Assembly (NCBI GenBank): GCA_027592135.1
Contig: JAQCIJ010000004.1
Span: forward strand, 1 to 55,019
Direction of reading: 5' to 3'
From: a bacterium
GTDB taxonomy: Bacteria > Patescibacteriota > Gracilibacteria > Peribacterales > Peribacteraceae
Length of the DNA stretch: 55,019 bases
Position 1 is the first letter of the stretch, and each line of letters starts with the position of its first letter. Below the pieces are notes generated by a model. That model saw nothing but the letters and a program-made list of their open reading frames with translations. It was not told where the DNA came from and searched no databases. Made by a program: the position numbers and the translations under genes. Positions 31,438-39,819 of this stretch are shown here, piece after piece.

Positions 31438-32679
31438 ATGATTAAACTCCTCAAAAGCCTCACCCTCGTTGTCCTCCCTGTTTTGACACTCTTCCTAGGA
31501 ATGCAAATAGGAATGACACGCGAAAGCCAAAAACTTGAACAGAAATATGCCTCTATAGAAGAAAGCTTCGGCGGCGGTGTCGGCAGTGGAGTTATTGTAA
31601 ATAACCCAGAAGAGGAGGTAGATATTAGTTTGCTCTGGAGTGTGTGGGGCCTCATGACAAAGCACTACATTGAACCAGGAAAACTTGAAACAACATCGAT
31701 GCTGCACGGAGCAACTAAAGGGCTTGTTGATGCAGTCGGAGACCCCTACACAACGTTCATGCCGCCACAGGAAAATAAGGATTTCCGCCAGTCGCTCAAT
31801 GGAAAACTACAAGGTATTGGTGCAGAACTTACACTTCGTGATGATCAAATTGTGGTTGTAGCACCTCTGAAAGGCTCCCCAGCAGAAGCTGCAGGACTTA
31901 TACCAGAAGATGTAATTACAGGAGTTGATGAAAAAGATATCACAGGATTCAGCCTTGGTGATGCTGTTGAACTTATTCGTGGACCAAAGGGTACAAAAGT
32001 TACCCTTACCGTAGACAGGGAAGGAGAAGGTTCTCTCGACATCACCATTACCCGTGATGAAATAAATATTCCAAGCATAGAATCTGAGATCAAAGAATAC
32101 GACGGCAAGAAGATTGGATACATCTCGCTCAACCGCTTTGGCGATACGACAACCGAAGAATTTGAAAAAGGAGTAAAGAGTCACCTAGAAGCAGAAGTAG
32201 ATGGAATGATTATCGATGTGCGATTTAACGGAGGAGGCTACCTCGACAAAGCTATAGACCTCTCTTCTATGTTCCTTAAAAAAGGAAAAGTGGTGTCTGT
32301 AGAACGTCGAGAAGGAGAGCCAGTGCATCACTACGTCACAGGCCGTCCTATTGCTCCAGACGTAAAACTCGTAATGCTTGTGAATGAAGGGTCTGCATCA
32401 GCCTCAGAGATCCTTGCAGGTGCACTACAAGACCAAGGCAGAGCAACGATCATCGGGAAGCAAACCTTCGGTAAAGGCACCGTACAAGAAGTCTTCGACC
32501 TGCCAGGTGGTACCAGTATTCGTATAACCACTGCACGATGGCTAACTCCTAACGGAAAAGACCTCGGAAAAGAAGGGGTCTCTCCGGATATCGAAGTAGA
32601 ACGCACACGAGAACAGATAGAAGCGAAGGAAGATCCTCAACTTGATACTGCTCTCGAGCTCCTTTCAAAAGGAGAATAG
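31438..32679 (+). CDS. ctpA: S41 family C-terminal processing peptidase
   Basis: 413 residues. Signal-anchor helix (LTLVVLPVLTLFLGMQIGM, 8-26), PDZ domain (about 115-200: GIGAELTLRDDQIVVVAPLKGSPAEAAGL), and the protease domain with the GSASASE motif (318-324) and catalytic lysine in TFGKG (K346). It trims or degrades envelope proteins outside the membrane. TAGTAT (31424-31429) lies 8 nt before the ATG, so transcription is probably near-leaderless. Convergent with ndk, 2 nt between stops. Confidence 0.95.
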   Translation: MIKLLKSLTLVVLPVLTLFLGMQIGMTRESQKLEQKYASIEESFGGGVGSGVIVNNPEEEVDISLLWSVWGLMTKHYIEPGKLETTSMLHGATKGLVDAVGDPYTTFMPPQENKDFRQSLNGKLQGIGAELTLRDDQIVVVAPLKGSPAEAAGLIPEDVITGVDEKDITGFSLGDAVELIRGPKGTKVTLTVDREGEGSLDITITRDEINIPSIESEIKEYDGKKIGYISLNRFGDTTTEEFEKGVKSHLEAEVDGMIIDVRFNGGGYLDKAIDLSSMFLKKGKVVSVERREGEPVHHYVTGRPIAPDVKLVMLVNEGSASASEILAGALQDQGRATIIGKQTFGKGTVQEVFDLPGGTSIRITTARWLTPNGKDLGKEGVSPDIEVERTREQIEAKEDPQLDTALELLSKGE

Positions 32680-32681
32680 TT

Positions 32682-33116
32682 TTAGTACGCGAAGAGTTCG
32701 TCCTCTGAGAAGAATCTTTTGATCTCTCCTTCAGCTGCCTCTGCAGAATCTGAAGCGTGTGCGATGTTGCACATCTTGTTCTTGCCTTCTTCTTTGCTAC
32801 CCCAGTCTGCACGGATAGTTCCCGCAGCTGCCTCTAGACAGTCAGTAACTCCAAGCATTTCACGCATAGTATCGATAATGCCATCAGCCTCAAGGACCAA
32901 TGCAACCACTGGAGACTCTTTCATGAACTCTTCTACAGAAGGATAAAACGGAAACTGCGCAATGTGCGCGTAGTGTTCACGAAGAACGTCATCGGTAAGC
33001 TGAATCATCTTACAGCCACGAATGGTAAACCCTGCTTCTTCGAAGCGAGCTATAACTTTACCAACAAGGTGATTTTTTACGCAATCTGGCTTAAGGAGAA
33101 TAAGTGTTTTTTCCAT
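32682..33116 (-). CDS. ndk: Nucleoside diphosphate kinase
   Basis: 144 residues, usual length. LILLKPDCVKNHLVGKVIARFE at the N-terminus, active histidine H120 in MCNIAHASDS (the usual residue after His is Gly; Ala here), C-terminal AEGEIKRFFSEDEL. It transfers the gamma phosphate between NTPs and NDPs. It starts 11 nt after the M16 protease stop and is probably its second cistron. Confidence 0.95.
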   Translation of the reverse strand: MEKTLILLKPDCVKNHLVGKVIARFEEAGFTIRGCKMIQLTDDVLREHYAHIAQFPFYPSVEEFMKESPVVALVLEADGIIDTMREMLGVTDCLEAAAGTIRADWGSKEEGKNKMCNIAHASDSAEAAEGEIKRFFSEDELFAY

Positions 33117-33127
33117 AATAAAAGAAG

Positions 33128-34390
33128 TTATGTAAGTAAAGCTTCGAGACCTGCCTTGTCATCAGTATTTCCAATAACACTAAGACGAAGGTTTTCATGG
33201 GCAAGGAGATCTTTTGCAAGTTGATCGATTCCTTCTTTGCTGACACTCTCAATATCTTTGATGTAATCCTCGATATCACGAATAGTTGGATAGAGAAGTT
33301 TCTGCTTTCCATAGAAGTGCGCCAACTCTTCGCTGTCTTCGAGTGAGAGAATCATCGATCCTTTCATGTACGACTTTGCACGATCTACTTCTTCTTGTTC
33401 TACTCCTTTTTCCACTACCTTATCGTATTCATTAATGATGAGCTTGATTGCTTCATCCAATCGAGACTGATCAATACCAGCCCGAGTAGAAAGAGCTCCT
33501 GCATCGAGGTAGTAATCTGCATCAGTATCGATGTAATAACACATGCCCTTTGCTTCACGAATATTCAGAAACATTCGTGAACTCATGTTCCCTCCAAGAA
33601 TAATTCCAAGAAGCTTGTGTGTAAAATGACGTGGATCCTGTGAGCTAATACCAGGAACACCTATGACCAAGTGCGACTGCTCTGTCTTTTTCGAACGCAA
33701 GAATACCTTCTCTTTTCCGTATCCATCTATTGGAGCAAAATCTCCATCTTTCTTTCCACTGAGAGTACTAAAATACTTTTCTCCCAAGTCTAGTGATTGG
33801 CTATCATCAACCTTTCCGGCAAATGTAATGACTAAGTTATCTGGAGTGTAGAGACGGTCTTTGTGCTTCTGAAAATCTGCCTGCTGCACAGAGTTGATTA
33901 CCTTGTGGGTACCAATCGTATCCCATCCCAGTGGAACATCACCAAAGATCAGTTCTTCGAAGTCCCAACCTGCTCTGTACATTGGTGTGTCTTGATACAT
34001 ACGATCTTCTTCGATAATCACACCACGTTCTTTTTCGATCTCCTCCTGAGGAAACGATGCATTACAGAGCATGTCTCCAATAACATCACACCCAAGATCG
34101 ATATTCTCTGCAGCGACTTTGACGTAATACCCTGCGTATTCTTTACCGGTAAATGCATTAAACTCTCCTCCAACGCCATCAATAGCCATACTTACCTCTT
34201 TAGTATTCTTGTAGCGATCCCCTCCCTTAAAGAACATATGCTCTAAGAAGTGGGAAATTCCACGTTCGTGCTCTTGCTCGTAACGAGAACCTGCTCCTGC
34301 AAAGACCATTACAGTCACAGAGGCAGTTCCTTCTGTAGGAGCTGTTAAAACCGGTAATCCGGACGAGAGGGCTTGGGTCGAGTAAGGCAT
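33128..34390 (-). CDS. M16 family zinc peptidase
   Basis: 420 residues, one M16A/M16C pair. Inverted zinc motif HFLEH (47-51) and distal glutamate in EEIEKERGVIIEE; the C-terminal half has NMSSRMFLNIREAKGMCYYIDTDADY. Similar to PqqL/MPP-like processing enzymes; cytoplasmic since no signal peptide. The ATG at 34390 begins the conserved region; TACACT on the minus strand lies 9 nt before it. Confidence 0.92.
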   Translation of the reverse strand: MPYSTQALSSGLPVLTAPTEGTASVTVMVFAGAGSRYEQEHERGISHFLEHMFFKGGDRYKNTKEVSMAIDGVGGEFNAFTGKEYAGYYVKVAAENIDLGCDVIGDMLCNASFPQEEIEKERGVIIEEDRMYQDTPMYRAGWDFEELIFGDVPLGWDTIGTHKVINSVQQADFQKHKDRLYTPDNLVITFAGKVDDSQSLDLGEKYFSTLSGKKDGDFAPIDGYGKEKVFLRSKKTEQSHLVIGVPGISSQDPRHFTHKLLGIILGGNMSSRMFLNIREAKGMCYYIDTDADYYLDAGALSTRAGIDQSRLDEAIKLIINEYDKVVEKGVEQEEVDRAKSYMKGSMILSLEDSEELAHFYGKQKLLYPTIRDIEDYIKDIESVSKEGIDQLAKDLLAHENLRLSVIGNTDDKAGLEALLT

Positions 34391-34479
34391 AGTGGGGGGA
34401 GTGTAGCGATGTAAGTACAAAGTGCGAAGGGAGAAGGGCGAAAAAGTGGATTTCTACTACGAATTTAGGGGTTTTCTTA

Positions 34480-34508
34480 TTGACCAATAGCACCCTCATA
34501 CGTAATCT
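34480..34508 (+). promoter_or_regulatory. Promoter of rpmH
   Basis: TTGACC (34480-34485), exactly 17 bp, TAATCT (34503-34508), then 9 nt to the ATG. Confidence 0.65.
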
Positions 34509-34517
34509 GCTCCCACA

Positions 34518-34661
34518 ATGCTCGGTAAGCTCAAATGGCGTCGGCGATTAAGGAAACACGGTTTCTTGCAGAGAATGTCCTCTAAAAACGGACGTAAGCT
34601 GCTTTCACGCCGTCGTACAAAAGGACGCGTACGACTTACGGTGCAAAAGAAACTAAAGTAG
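34518..34661 (+). CDS. rpmH: 50S ribosomal protein L34
   Basis: 47 residues. The core [27 protein letters not shown] is unmistakable L34. The N-terminus [13 protein letters not shown] replaces the usual MKRTYQPSKRKR opening, with the TxQPS segment missing. rpmH is normally followed by rnpA; here the next gene is a small membrane protein with its own promoter, so the usual oriC-side cluster is broken up. Confidence 0.93.
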   Translation: MLGKLKWRRRLRKHGFLQRMSSKNGRKLLSRRRTKGRVRLTVQKKLK

Positions 34662-34663
34662 TC

Positions 34664-34669
34664 TAGAAT
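34664..34669 (+). promoter_or_regulatory. -10 box of leaderless small membrane gene
   Basis: TAGAAT, 6 nt before the GTG at 34676 and starting 2 nt after the rpmH stop. Confidence 0.55.
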
Positions 34670-34675
34670 CCCCTC

Positions 34676-34969
34676 GTGATTGAATATCTCAAACGCCTCT
34701 CGGGAATCCTCTTCTATATTTTAGGAGGATCATTTTTTGTAGCCTACATGCTGCAATATAACGAAATTACCCCGCTTGGAGCTTGGTGGTTACGCATTGC
34801 AGACCTGCCCTTAGCTCTCTGCGGAATGCTTTATGGAGGAACAAGCCTATACTTGAGTGTAAAACCACACGGAAAAGACAGTAAGGTACTCTATATTGTC
34901 ATCGGTATCCCGCTTGTCGTGATATTCTCTACGCTTCTGATGATGAATTTCTGGCCCCTATTCGGGTAG
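34676..34969 (+). CDS. Small three-helix membrane protein, unknown function
   Basis: 97 residues, GTG start. Three hydrophobic segments: LSGILFYILGGSFFVAYML, IADLPLALCGMLYGGTSLYLSV and LYIVIGIPLVVIFSTLLMMNFWPL. I do not recognise the family. It follows rpmH and is convergent with the cobalamin adenosyltransferase relic. Confidence 0.7.
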   Translation: MIEYLKRLSGILFYILGGSFFVAYMLQYNEITPLGAWWLRIADLPLALCGMLYGGTSLYLSVKPHGKDSKVLYIVIGIPLVVIFSTLLMMNFWPLFG

Positions 34970-34997
34970 CCACTCATCCTCCTCTATACGCTCTACA

Positions 34998-35216
34998 TCA
35001 GTCTGCGCAATGCGCACAATGCGTAGAGTCGAAGACTGCATTGAATTCGTCGACCGTGCCGTAGGCATGCAACCGGTGACTTGCTTTGGAGACATGCTCT
35101 CCACAAAAAAGCCCTATAGAACCATTGTCTCCGCCAGTTGTTGAGAGGGAGGGGCGCATGAGAATAACCCCCTCCCGCTGGGAGTGGGCGGTTTGTTGTA
35201 CAAAAAATAAGACCAT
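34998..35216 (-). pseudogene. Relic of PduO-type cob(I)alamin adenosyltransferase
   Basis: The frame contains LSTTGGDNGSIGLFCGEH, VSKASHRLHAYGTVDEFN, matching in order the N-terminal motif of PduO-type adenosyltransferases (T-GDxGxTGLxGG ... RVSK ... EAYGTVDELN). The intact enzyme has about 170-190 residues; here the frame stops about 15 residues after that motif and less than 30 bp remain before the next gene. Its ATG directly follows the pheT stop. It looks like a deletion remnant; a short functional peptide is less likely. A shifted frame downstream (RIAQTDVERIEEDEWLPE) may be a further fragment. Confidence 0.6.
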
Positions 35217-37571
35217 TTACAATAATATCTTCTCCACCTTTGCAAACTCCTGCTTCGCCTCCTGCTCTGTCAGTGTTTTATCCGGAGACCTATACGTACA
35301 GCGAAACGTAAGCTTGTAGTCTTTACCATCTTTTCCGTAGAGGTCTGCAACCTCTGCAGACTCCAAAAGTTTTGAGCTCTCTCTGATTTGCTTCAGTAGG
35401 TTTCGCGCACTCTTACTGTGACTCATCGACACTGTAGTGTCGTAGCGTACTGCAGGGAACTCTGGAATAGTTCCATAGAGTACTTCTGCAGGTGCAGCGG
35501 CAAAGAGTGTCGTAATGTTGATCGTAAGACCTGCAGCGCGTGCTGGGAGATCGAAGTTCTTACACACGTCTGCATGCACTTCGAAGAGTGTTCCAATCGT
35601 CTGTCCATCAGCAATAATATGTGCACACCGTCCTTCTTGGGCAAATGCAGGAACATCGTTTGAGACATCGATAGATACGCTGTAGCCTGCCACTTCGAGT
35701 GCAGAGAAGACTTCTTGTTTGAGTAATAAGAACGGATCAGACAAAAGATCTGCACTACTGCGCGTTGCAATAAGCGCACCGAGTTCTTTGTGGCTATCGC
35801 CTGTACCTGCAAACACGGTAGAGACATGAAATGTTCGCAGCATCTCTTGCACTTCTAACATATTCTTTCCTGCCTGTTCAAATAATGCGGGAAGAGTGGA
35901 TGGCACCATTAAACTTGTTTCATGTCCGATAGGGTTTTCAATTTTGGCACAGTTGTCTGCTGCAATGTGAGACTTCTTTAAAAGATCTGGCCCAACCAAA
36001 CTGAGCGGCAAGAGCTCAATAAATTTTTGATCCACGAGGCGATCGCGTATGTGATGTAAGCGCTGGTCACGATCAGGAGGAGAGATAGAGGCATGTGGTA
36101 ATACATTTTCGATGTTGTTGTATCCGTAGATACGACCAACTTCTTCTATTAAATCATGTGCACCACTAATGTCTCCTAAGCGATGCAGAGGAGGTGTGAC
36201 AAGCATATTTTCTCCTGTGCCTTCTACAGTAAACCCGAGATCCTCGAAGATCTTCTGCATCGTGTCTTCAGGAATATCCGCCCCGAGTACTGACTGAGCT
36301 TTGGTAGCAGAAAATTTGATCGGCTTTGGTTCTCCATTATCACCAAAACTTTCAGGTGCCGAGATAATCTTAGCCCCTGGAACAAGCTCGAGGAAGAGTT
36401 CCAATGCTCTGTAGAACCCAAGTTCTGTAGCAACGTGCGGAACCTTCTTTTCGTAGATTGTTGCGGCATCTGTACGATGTCCTGTTGCAATCACCGTGTT
36501 GCGAATACGCACAGGGTCCAGACTGAGTGCATGTAGGTAAATTTTGCGTGTGCTTTCTTTTGTAGAGCTGCGCATCCCTCCCATGATTCCTACAAGGTCA
36601 AAGTTTCCTTCGTCATCACTAAATACCAAAGCCCCTTCTGGGAGTTTCCACTCTTTTCCATCCAGAGTTTGCAGTGGTTCATCTTTTTTAGAAATACGAG
36701 CGATACAGTCTCCCTTGATATCATCTGCATCAAAACTATGCATCGGTACTCCCATCTCCATCATCACAAAGTTGGTGATATCAATCGGTAAACTAATAGA
36801 ACGAATACCAACGGAGGCAAGTCTGCTTCTCATCCAATCAGGTGTTTCTCCAATGGCATCAATAGAGAGTAAGCAGGAGCAATAACGAGGGATCAATCCT
36901 TCTGCGGTCACGCGAAAATTGAATGGTAATTTGTCTGTAGGAAACTCTGGCGGTTTGAACTCCGGCATTTTCTTCCACTTCGCAATACCGATTGCGGTGC
37001 ACTCAAACGCAAAACCAATATGCGAGAACAAGTCTGCTCTATGCGTAATCGCATGGTTATCGATGTGCAATATCGTGTCGTTTAAACTCAGCACTTCTCG
37101 TAGAGGCTTTCCCACATTGTCGTCACCATTGCCCATATCGACAATATCGTGACCGGTACATTCTGGAAACAGTGATTCAATCCCCAGTTCTTCTGCGGCA
37201 CAGATCATTCCTTCACTGTGCTCTCCACGAATCTTCACAGGCTCCAATGTCATCAACTCCTCACCGTGCCATTTCACTCTGGCACCTATGTGCGCAAATG
37301 CAATCCGCATACCCTTGCGCAAATTTGTGCCACCACAGACAACATGTTTTGATCCTTTGTCTGTTAAGACTTCACAGAGTTGCAGCGTATCTGCATTCGG
37401 ATGCTTTTCGAGAGTGATTACCTTTCCAACACAACAGTGCTCAAGCAATGCACCCTGTACCTCTACCTCATCTACCTCTGCAACGTGAGCAGTAATAGCG
37501 TCGGAGATCTTTTGAGGATCCTCTTCGGTAAATTCGATATAGTCGCCGAGCCATGCAAGGGAGATTTTCAT
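35217..37571 (-). CDS. pheT: Phenylalanine-tRNA ligase beta subunit
   Basis: 784 residues, usual length. N-terminal MKISLAWLGDYI, an OB-fold tRNA-binding domain (about 40-150: CCVGKVITLEKHPNADTLQLCEV), B3/B4 (about 200-380, with SIDITNFVMMEMGVPMHSFDAD), B5 (about 400-470), the catalytic-like core and a C-terminal ferredoxin-like anticodon-binding domain (FPAVRYDTTVSM to the end). With PheS it charges tRNA-Phe. pheS is not adjacent, which is unusual. Confidence 0.96.
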   Translation of the reverse strand: MKISLAWLGDYIEFTEEDPQKISDAITAHVAEVDEVEVQGALLEHCCVGKVITLEKHPNADTLQLCEVLTDKGSKHVVCGGTNLRKGMRIAFAHIGARVKWHGEELMTLEPVKIRGEHSEGMICAAEELGIESLFPECTGHDIVDMGNGDDNVGKPLREVLSLNDTILHIDNHAITHRADLFSHIGFAFECTAIGIAKWKKMPEFKPPEFPTDKLPFNFRVTAEGLIPRYCSCLLSIDAIGETPDWMRSRLASVGIRSISLPIDITNFVMMEMGVPMHSFDADDIKGDCIARISKKDEPLQTLDGKEWKLPEGALVFSDDEGNFDLVGIMGGMRSSTKESTRKIYLHALSLDPVRIRNTVIATGHRTDAATIYEKKVPHVATELGFYRALELFLELVPGAKIISAPESFGDNGEPKPIKFSATKAQSVLGADIPEDTMQKIFEDLGFTVEGTGENMLVTPPLHRLGDISGAHDLIEEVGRIYGYNNIENVLPHASISPPDRDQRLHHIRDRLVDQKFIELLPLSLVGPDLLKKSHIAADNCAKIENPIGHETSLMVPSTLPALFEQAGKNMLEVQEMLRTFHVSTVFAGTGDSHKELGALIATRSSADLLSDPFLLLKQEVFSALEVAGYSVSIDVSNDVPAFAQEGRCAHIIADGQTIGTLFEVHADVCKNFDLPARAAGLTINITTLFAAAPAEVLYGTIPEFPAVRYDTTVSMSHSKSARNLLKQIRESSKLLESAEVADLYGKDGKDYKLTFRCTYRSPDKTLTEQEAKQEFAKVEKILL

Positions 37572-37643
37572 GTGACCCTAGTGTGCTGTGCGAAGCTTCC
37601 CGGATCAAGTACAATAGAGGAGCTTCTCTTTCCCCTTCTATCT

Positions 37644-37883
37644 ATGAAATCTTGCTGTTCATCAAAGCCCTGCGCAATTGTAGGCAAAATCATCATGCTC
37701 GTTCTTACCCTTACAGAACTTGCAGCTATCATTGCAGTATACAAATCGCACTTTGGCACTGGAGGCGCTACGTTCGGCGCAACCACCAGTAGTCTGTCTA
37801 TTGTCGCCTTGGCAATAAACACTGCTGTATGGACAAAATATGGACAAATGCACTGCGAAGGCAGCTGTTCTTCTGTAAAATAA
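37644..37883 (+). CDS. Small cysteine-containing membrane protein, unknown function
   Basis: 79 residues. Cys-rich N-terminus (MKSCCSSKPCAIVGK), two hydrophobic segments (IIMLVLTLTELAAIIAVYK; ATTSSLSIVALAINTAVWTKYG) and a C-terminal HCEGSCSS. Cysteines at both ends on the same side of a helical hairpin suggest metal or disulfide chemistry. No family recognised. It starts divergently from pheT and ends 9 nt before tRNA-Ser. Confidence 0.55.
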   Translation: MKSCCSSKPCAIVGKIIMLVLTLTELAAIIAVYKSHFGTGGATFGATTSSLSIVALAINTAVWTKYGQMHCEGSCSSVK

Positions 37884-37891
37884 GCGCAGAA

Positions 37892-37981
37892 GGAGAGGTC
37901 GCATAGTGGCCTAGTGCGCACGCTTGGAAAGCGTGTAAACCTGTAAGGGTTTCGGGGGTTCGAATCCCCCCCTCTCCGCCA
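37892..37981 (+). tRNA. tRNA-Ser(GGA)
   Basis: 90 nt class II tRNA: acceptor GGAGAGG/CCTCTCC, anticodon stem CACGC/GCGTG with loop TTGGAAA (anticodon GGA), a long variable arm, T arm GGGGGTTCGAATCCCCC, discriminator G and encoded CCA. Confidence 0.96.
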
Positions 37982-38155
37982 TCCTTCGCACAGCGAAGGT
38001 TATCATCCGTAGACTTTTGCAATTATCATATGATTTAACAGCAAAAGCAAAGGATGGCTGATTTATCTAATCTCTATTGCAAGATACTGTGGGGTATACG
38101 CTACGCTCAGTATATGTTTGATATACACTCATGATAAAGCTCTAATACTTCTCCT

Positions 38156-38248
38156 ATGGATACATCAGAACTCGAAGCAGGGTATAAAGCACTTACGGAA
38201 ATCAGTATAACTGGACGGCCACTCTATGTTATAAAAAAGGAGAAGTAG
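38156..38248 (+). CDS. Possible 30-residue peptide upstream of small ORF
   Basis: MDTSELEAGYKALTEISITGRP... to TAG 38246-38248. Its stop shares one base with the GTG of the next frame. AATACT 7-8 nt before its ATG resembles the local -10. It could be a leader peptide or the front part of a once-longer gene. Confidence 0.35.
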   Translation: MDTSELEAGYKALTEISITGRPLYVIKKEK

Positions 38249-38445
38249 TGGGTATAGCTTGCACTATTGATACACGAGGACTGCGAACGCAATCATTTGC
38301 AGATGCAATGATACACAAAGCAAAAGAAGCCATGGAAGCTGTGTGTAACTTACCAGTAACAGTACAAGCCACTGGTCATGCATTTGGAAAAACTGCAACA
38401 ATAAGACAAACAGTAGAATACTTAGAAGAGAGATACGACTTCTAA
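38248..38445 (+). CDS. 65-residue hypothetical protein
   Basis: GTG start, preceded by AAAGGAG 6 nt upstream, one of few good Shine-Dalgarno sequences in the window. Sequence IACTIDTRGLRTQSFADAM, VTVQATGHAFGKTATIRQTV, ending YLEERYDF: compact alpha/beta character, cytoplasmic. I do not recognise it. The stop abuts the convergent polymerase X gene. Confidence 0.6.
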   Translation: MGIACTIDTRGLRTQSFADAMIHKAKEAMEAVCNLPVTVQATGHAFGKTATIRQTVEYLEERYDF

Positions 38446-39405
38446 CTACAAACTCCCTCCTCTCTCCTTCGGCTCATAAAACCGCAGATCCAGAGCATCA
38501 TAAATATCTTTCTCCTCTTTTGATGCTACCACTTTTTCTCCATCAAACAGCCCATACTCATTTAACTTCCATCCTTTTTTGATCGCTACTTTGCGCACAG
38601 CAATGTTGTGCTCTTTACTGCCGGTAAAGTACATCAGCGCTGCTCCCCATTGGTCAGCTTTTACCAAACGGACATCTACTCGTAATCCATTATGGAGATC
38701 GAAGCTGATCTTCTTATCTCCTTTTGCAGCGATATCCCGAACGATTGTTAGGGCAGCAATGGCATCAGATACCTCGTCTGGAGCAGTCGTAACGAGCAAT
38801 ATATCAATATCCCCCACCGTTTCTTTCTCACGACGAAAAGACCCAGCAACAGCACACCTCTGCACCTTCTGCACCTTCTGCAACGTCTTCAATAACAGAT
38901 CGACATCCCCTTTCACCTCCTCCCGCACAAACCTCTTCACCCGCTCATCTACCCGTTGAGCATTCTCGATCATCTTCTTCTCTAAAATCTCATCCCATAA
39001 TTCTAGATCTCGAAGCTTCCCCTGCTTCGCCGCATTTAAAAGCTGTGCAACAGATGTAATACCCAGTTCTGTTTGTAACTGACGTACTCGCTTAGGGCCT
39101 AAGCCTTCTATGTCCATAAGTTGCGCACTTATACCTCCCTGTTCTTTTTGGAGTAACACCAAAAACTCCATCTCTCCAGTCTCGAGGAATTCGATGATCT
39201 TCTTCGCAATGGCATCCCCTATTCCGGGAAGTTTTTTAAGCTCTTTCTCGTCACCATAGGTCGATACATCTTTGGGTAACTCTTCGATAACTGTCGCTGC
39301 TTTTCTATACGCTGCAGGCTTAAAAGCCACGTCTTGCTCTTGGAGCAGTGCTGCAATTTGATTCAGCTTAGAGGCAATGGCCGCGTTGTTGTCTGCATCT
39401 GGCAT
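38446..39405 (-). CDS. Family X DNA polymerase without PHP domain
   Basis: 319 residues. Helix-hairpin-helix N-terminal part (about 1-130: NQIAALLQEQDVAFKPAAYRKAATVI, LPGIGDAIAKKI, IEGLGPKRVRQL), then the nucleotidyltransferase palm with GSFRREKETVGDIDILLV and RVDVRLV supplying the three metal aspartates, and a thumb with GSKEHNIAVRKVAIKKGWKLNEYGLF. Gap-filling repair polymerase. Bacterial PolX is normally about 570 residues with a C-terminal PHP nuclease; this one ends right after the polymerase core. TATAAT (minus, 39412-39417) is 6 nt before the ATG. Confidence 0.92.
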   Translation of the reverse strand: MPDADNNAAIASKLNQIAALLQEQDVAFKPAAYRKAATVIEELPKDVSTYGDEKELKKLPGIGDAIAKKIIEFLETGEMEFLVLLQKEQGGISAQLMDIEGLGPKRVRQLQTELGITSVAQLLNAAKQGKLRDLELWDEILEKKMIENAQRVDERVKRFVREEVKGDVDLLLKTLQKVQKVQRCAVAGSFRREKETVGDIDILLVTTAPDEVSDAIAALTIVRDIAAKGDKKISFDLHNGLRVDVRLVKADQWGAALMYFTGSKEHNIAVRKVAIKKGWKLNEYGLFDGEKVVASKEEKDIYDALDLRFYEPKERGGSL

Positions 39406-39411
39406 ATAATT

Positions 39412-39417
39412 ATTATA
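39412..39417 (-). promoter_or_regulatory. Extended -10 box of leaderless polymerase X promoter
   Basis: Minus strand TGTTATAAT, then 6 nt, then ATG at 39405. Confidence 0.6.
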
Positions 39418-39429
39418 ACAGATAACCCA

Positions 39430-39693
39430 TTAGTTTCTGAGTGCAAACACATGGCTCATCTTGGTTGCACTTTGTTCACAAATACTATGCATCGATGTAT
39501 GAAACTCTCTCTCAAATTCCGATATTTCATCTTCACTCCATTCAATCTGCTTACCTTGTTCGTCCGTCATTAAAAAAACAAAGGCTTCATATTGTTGAAC
39601 AAGCTCTGGGGCACATTCAGGATGATGAGCCGTCAGTCTATCTTTACAAGAATGTAAACGCTCTATTGCACTGTATTCTGGTGCTATCTTCAT
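39430..39693 (-). CDS. 87-residue hypothetical protein
   Basis: Acidic helical protein (MKIAPEYSAIERLHSCKDRLTA; YEAFVFLMTDEQGKQIEWSEDEISEFEREFH). No motif recognised. It reads cleanly, is on the same strand as its neighbours, and lies between the polymerase X promoter and a terminator hairpin, which supports it as a real gene. Confidence 0.5.
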   Translation of the reverse strand: MKIAPEYSAIERLHSCKDRLTAHHPECAPELVQQYEAFVFLMTDEQGKQIEWSEDEISEFEREFHTSMHSICEQSATKMSHVFALRN

Positions 39694-39741
39694 AGGAAAG
39701 TGGAATTAAAGGAAACAAAACGAAATCTGCTCTCAAAAATT

Positions 39742-39782
39742 GTTCCGAACCCACGCACAAGCGGGGGAGGTGGGTTCGGAAC
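39742..39782 (-). terminator. Rho-independent terminator of the zinc-finger gene
   Basis: Perfect 13-bp stem GTTCCGAACCCAC/GTGGGTTCGGAAC with a 15-nt loop; on the minus strand it is followed by AATTTTTG. It lies 38 nt after the stop of the small gene at 39820-40020. Confidence 0.8.
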
Positions 39783-39819
39783 GGAAGGATGATGGGAGTC
39801 ATCCATGGGAGGGAGGTGG

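Noticed and set aside
34970-35216. 6S or other structural RNA
   Set aside because: The minus frame carries a clear PduO motif, which explains the sequence better; no long closing stem was found.
37380-37643. Long N-terminal extension of the 79-residue membrane protein
   Set aside because: The upstream frame runs through the pheT start antisense; the protein-like part begins at MKSCC.
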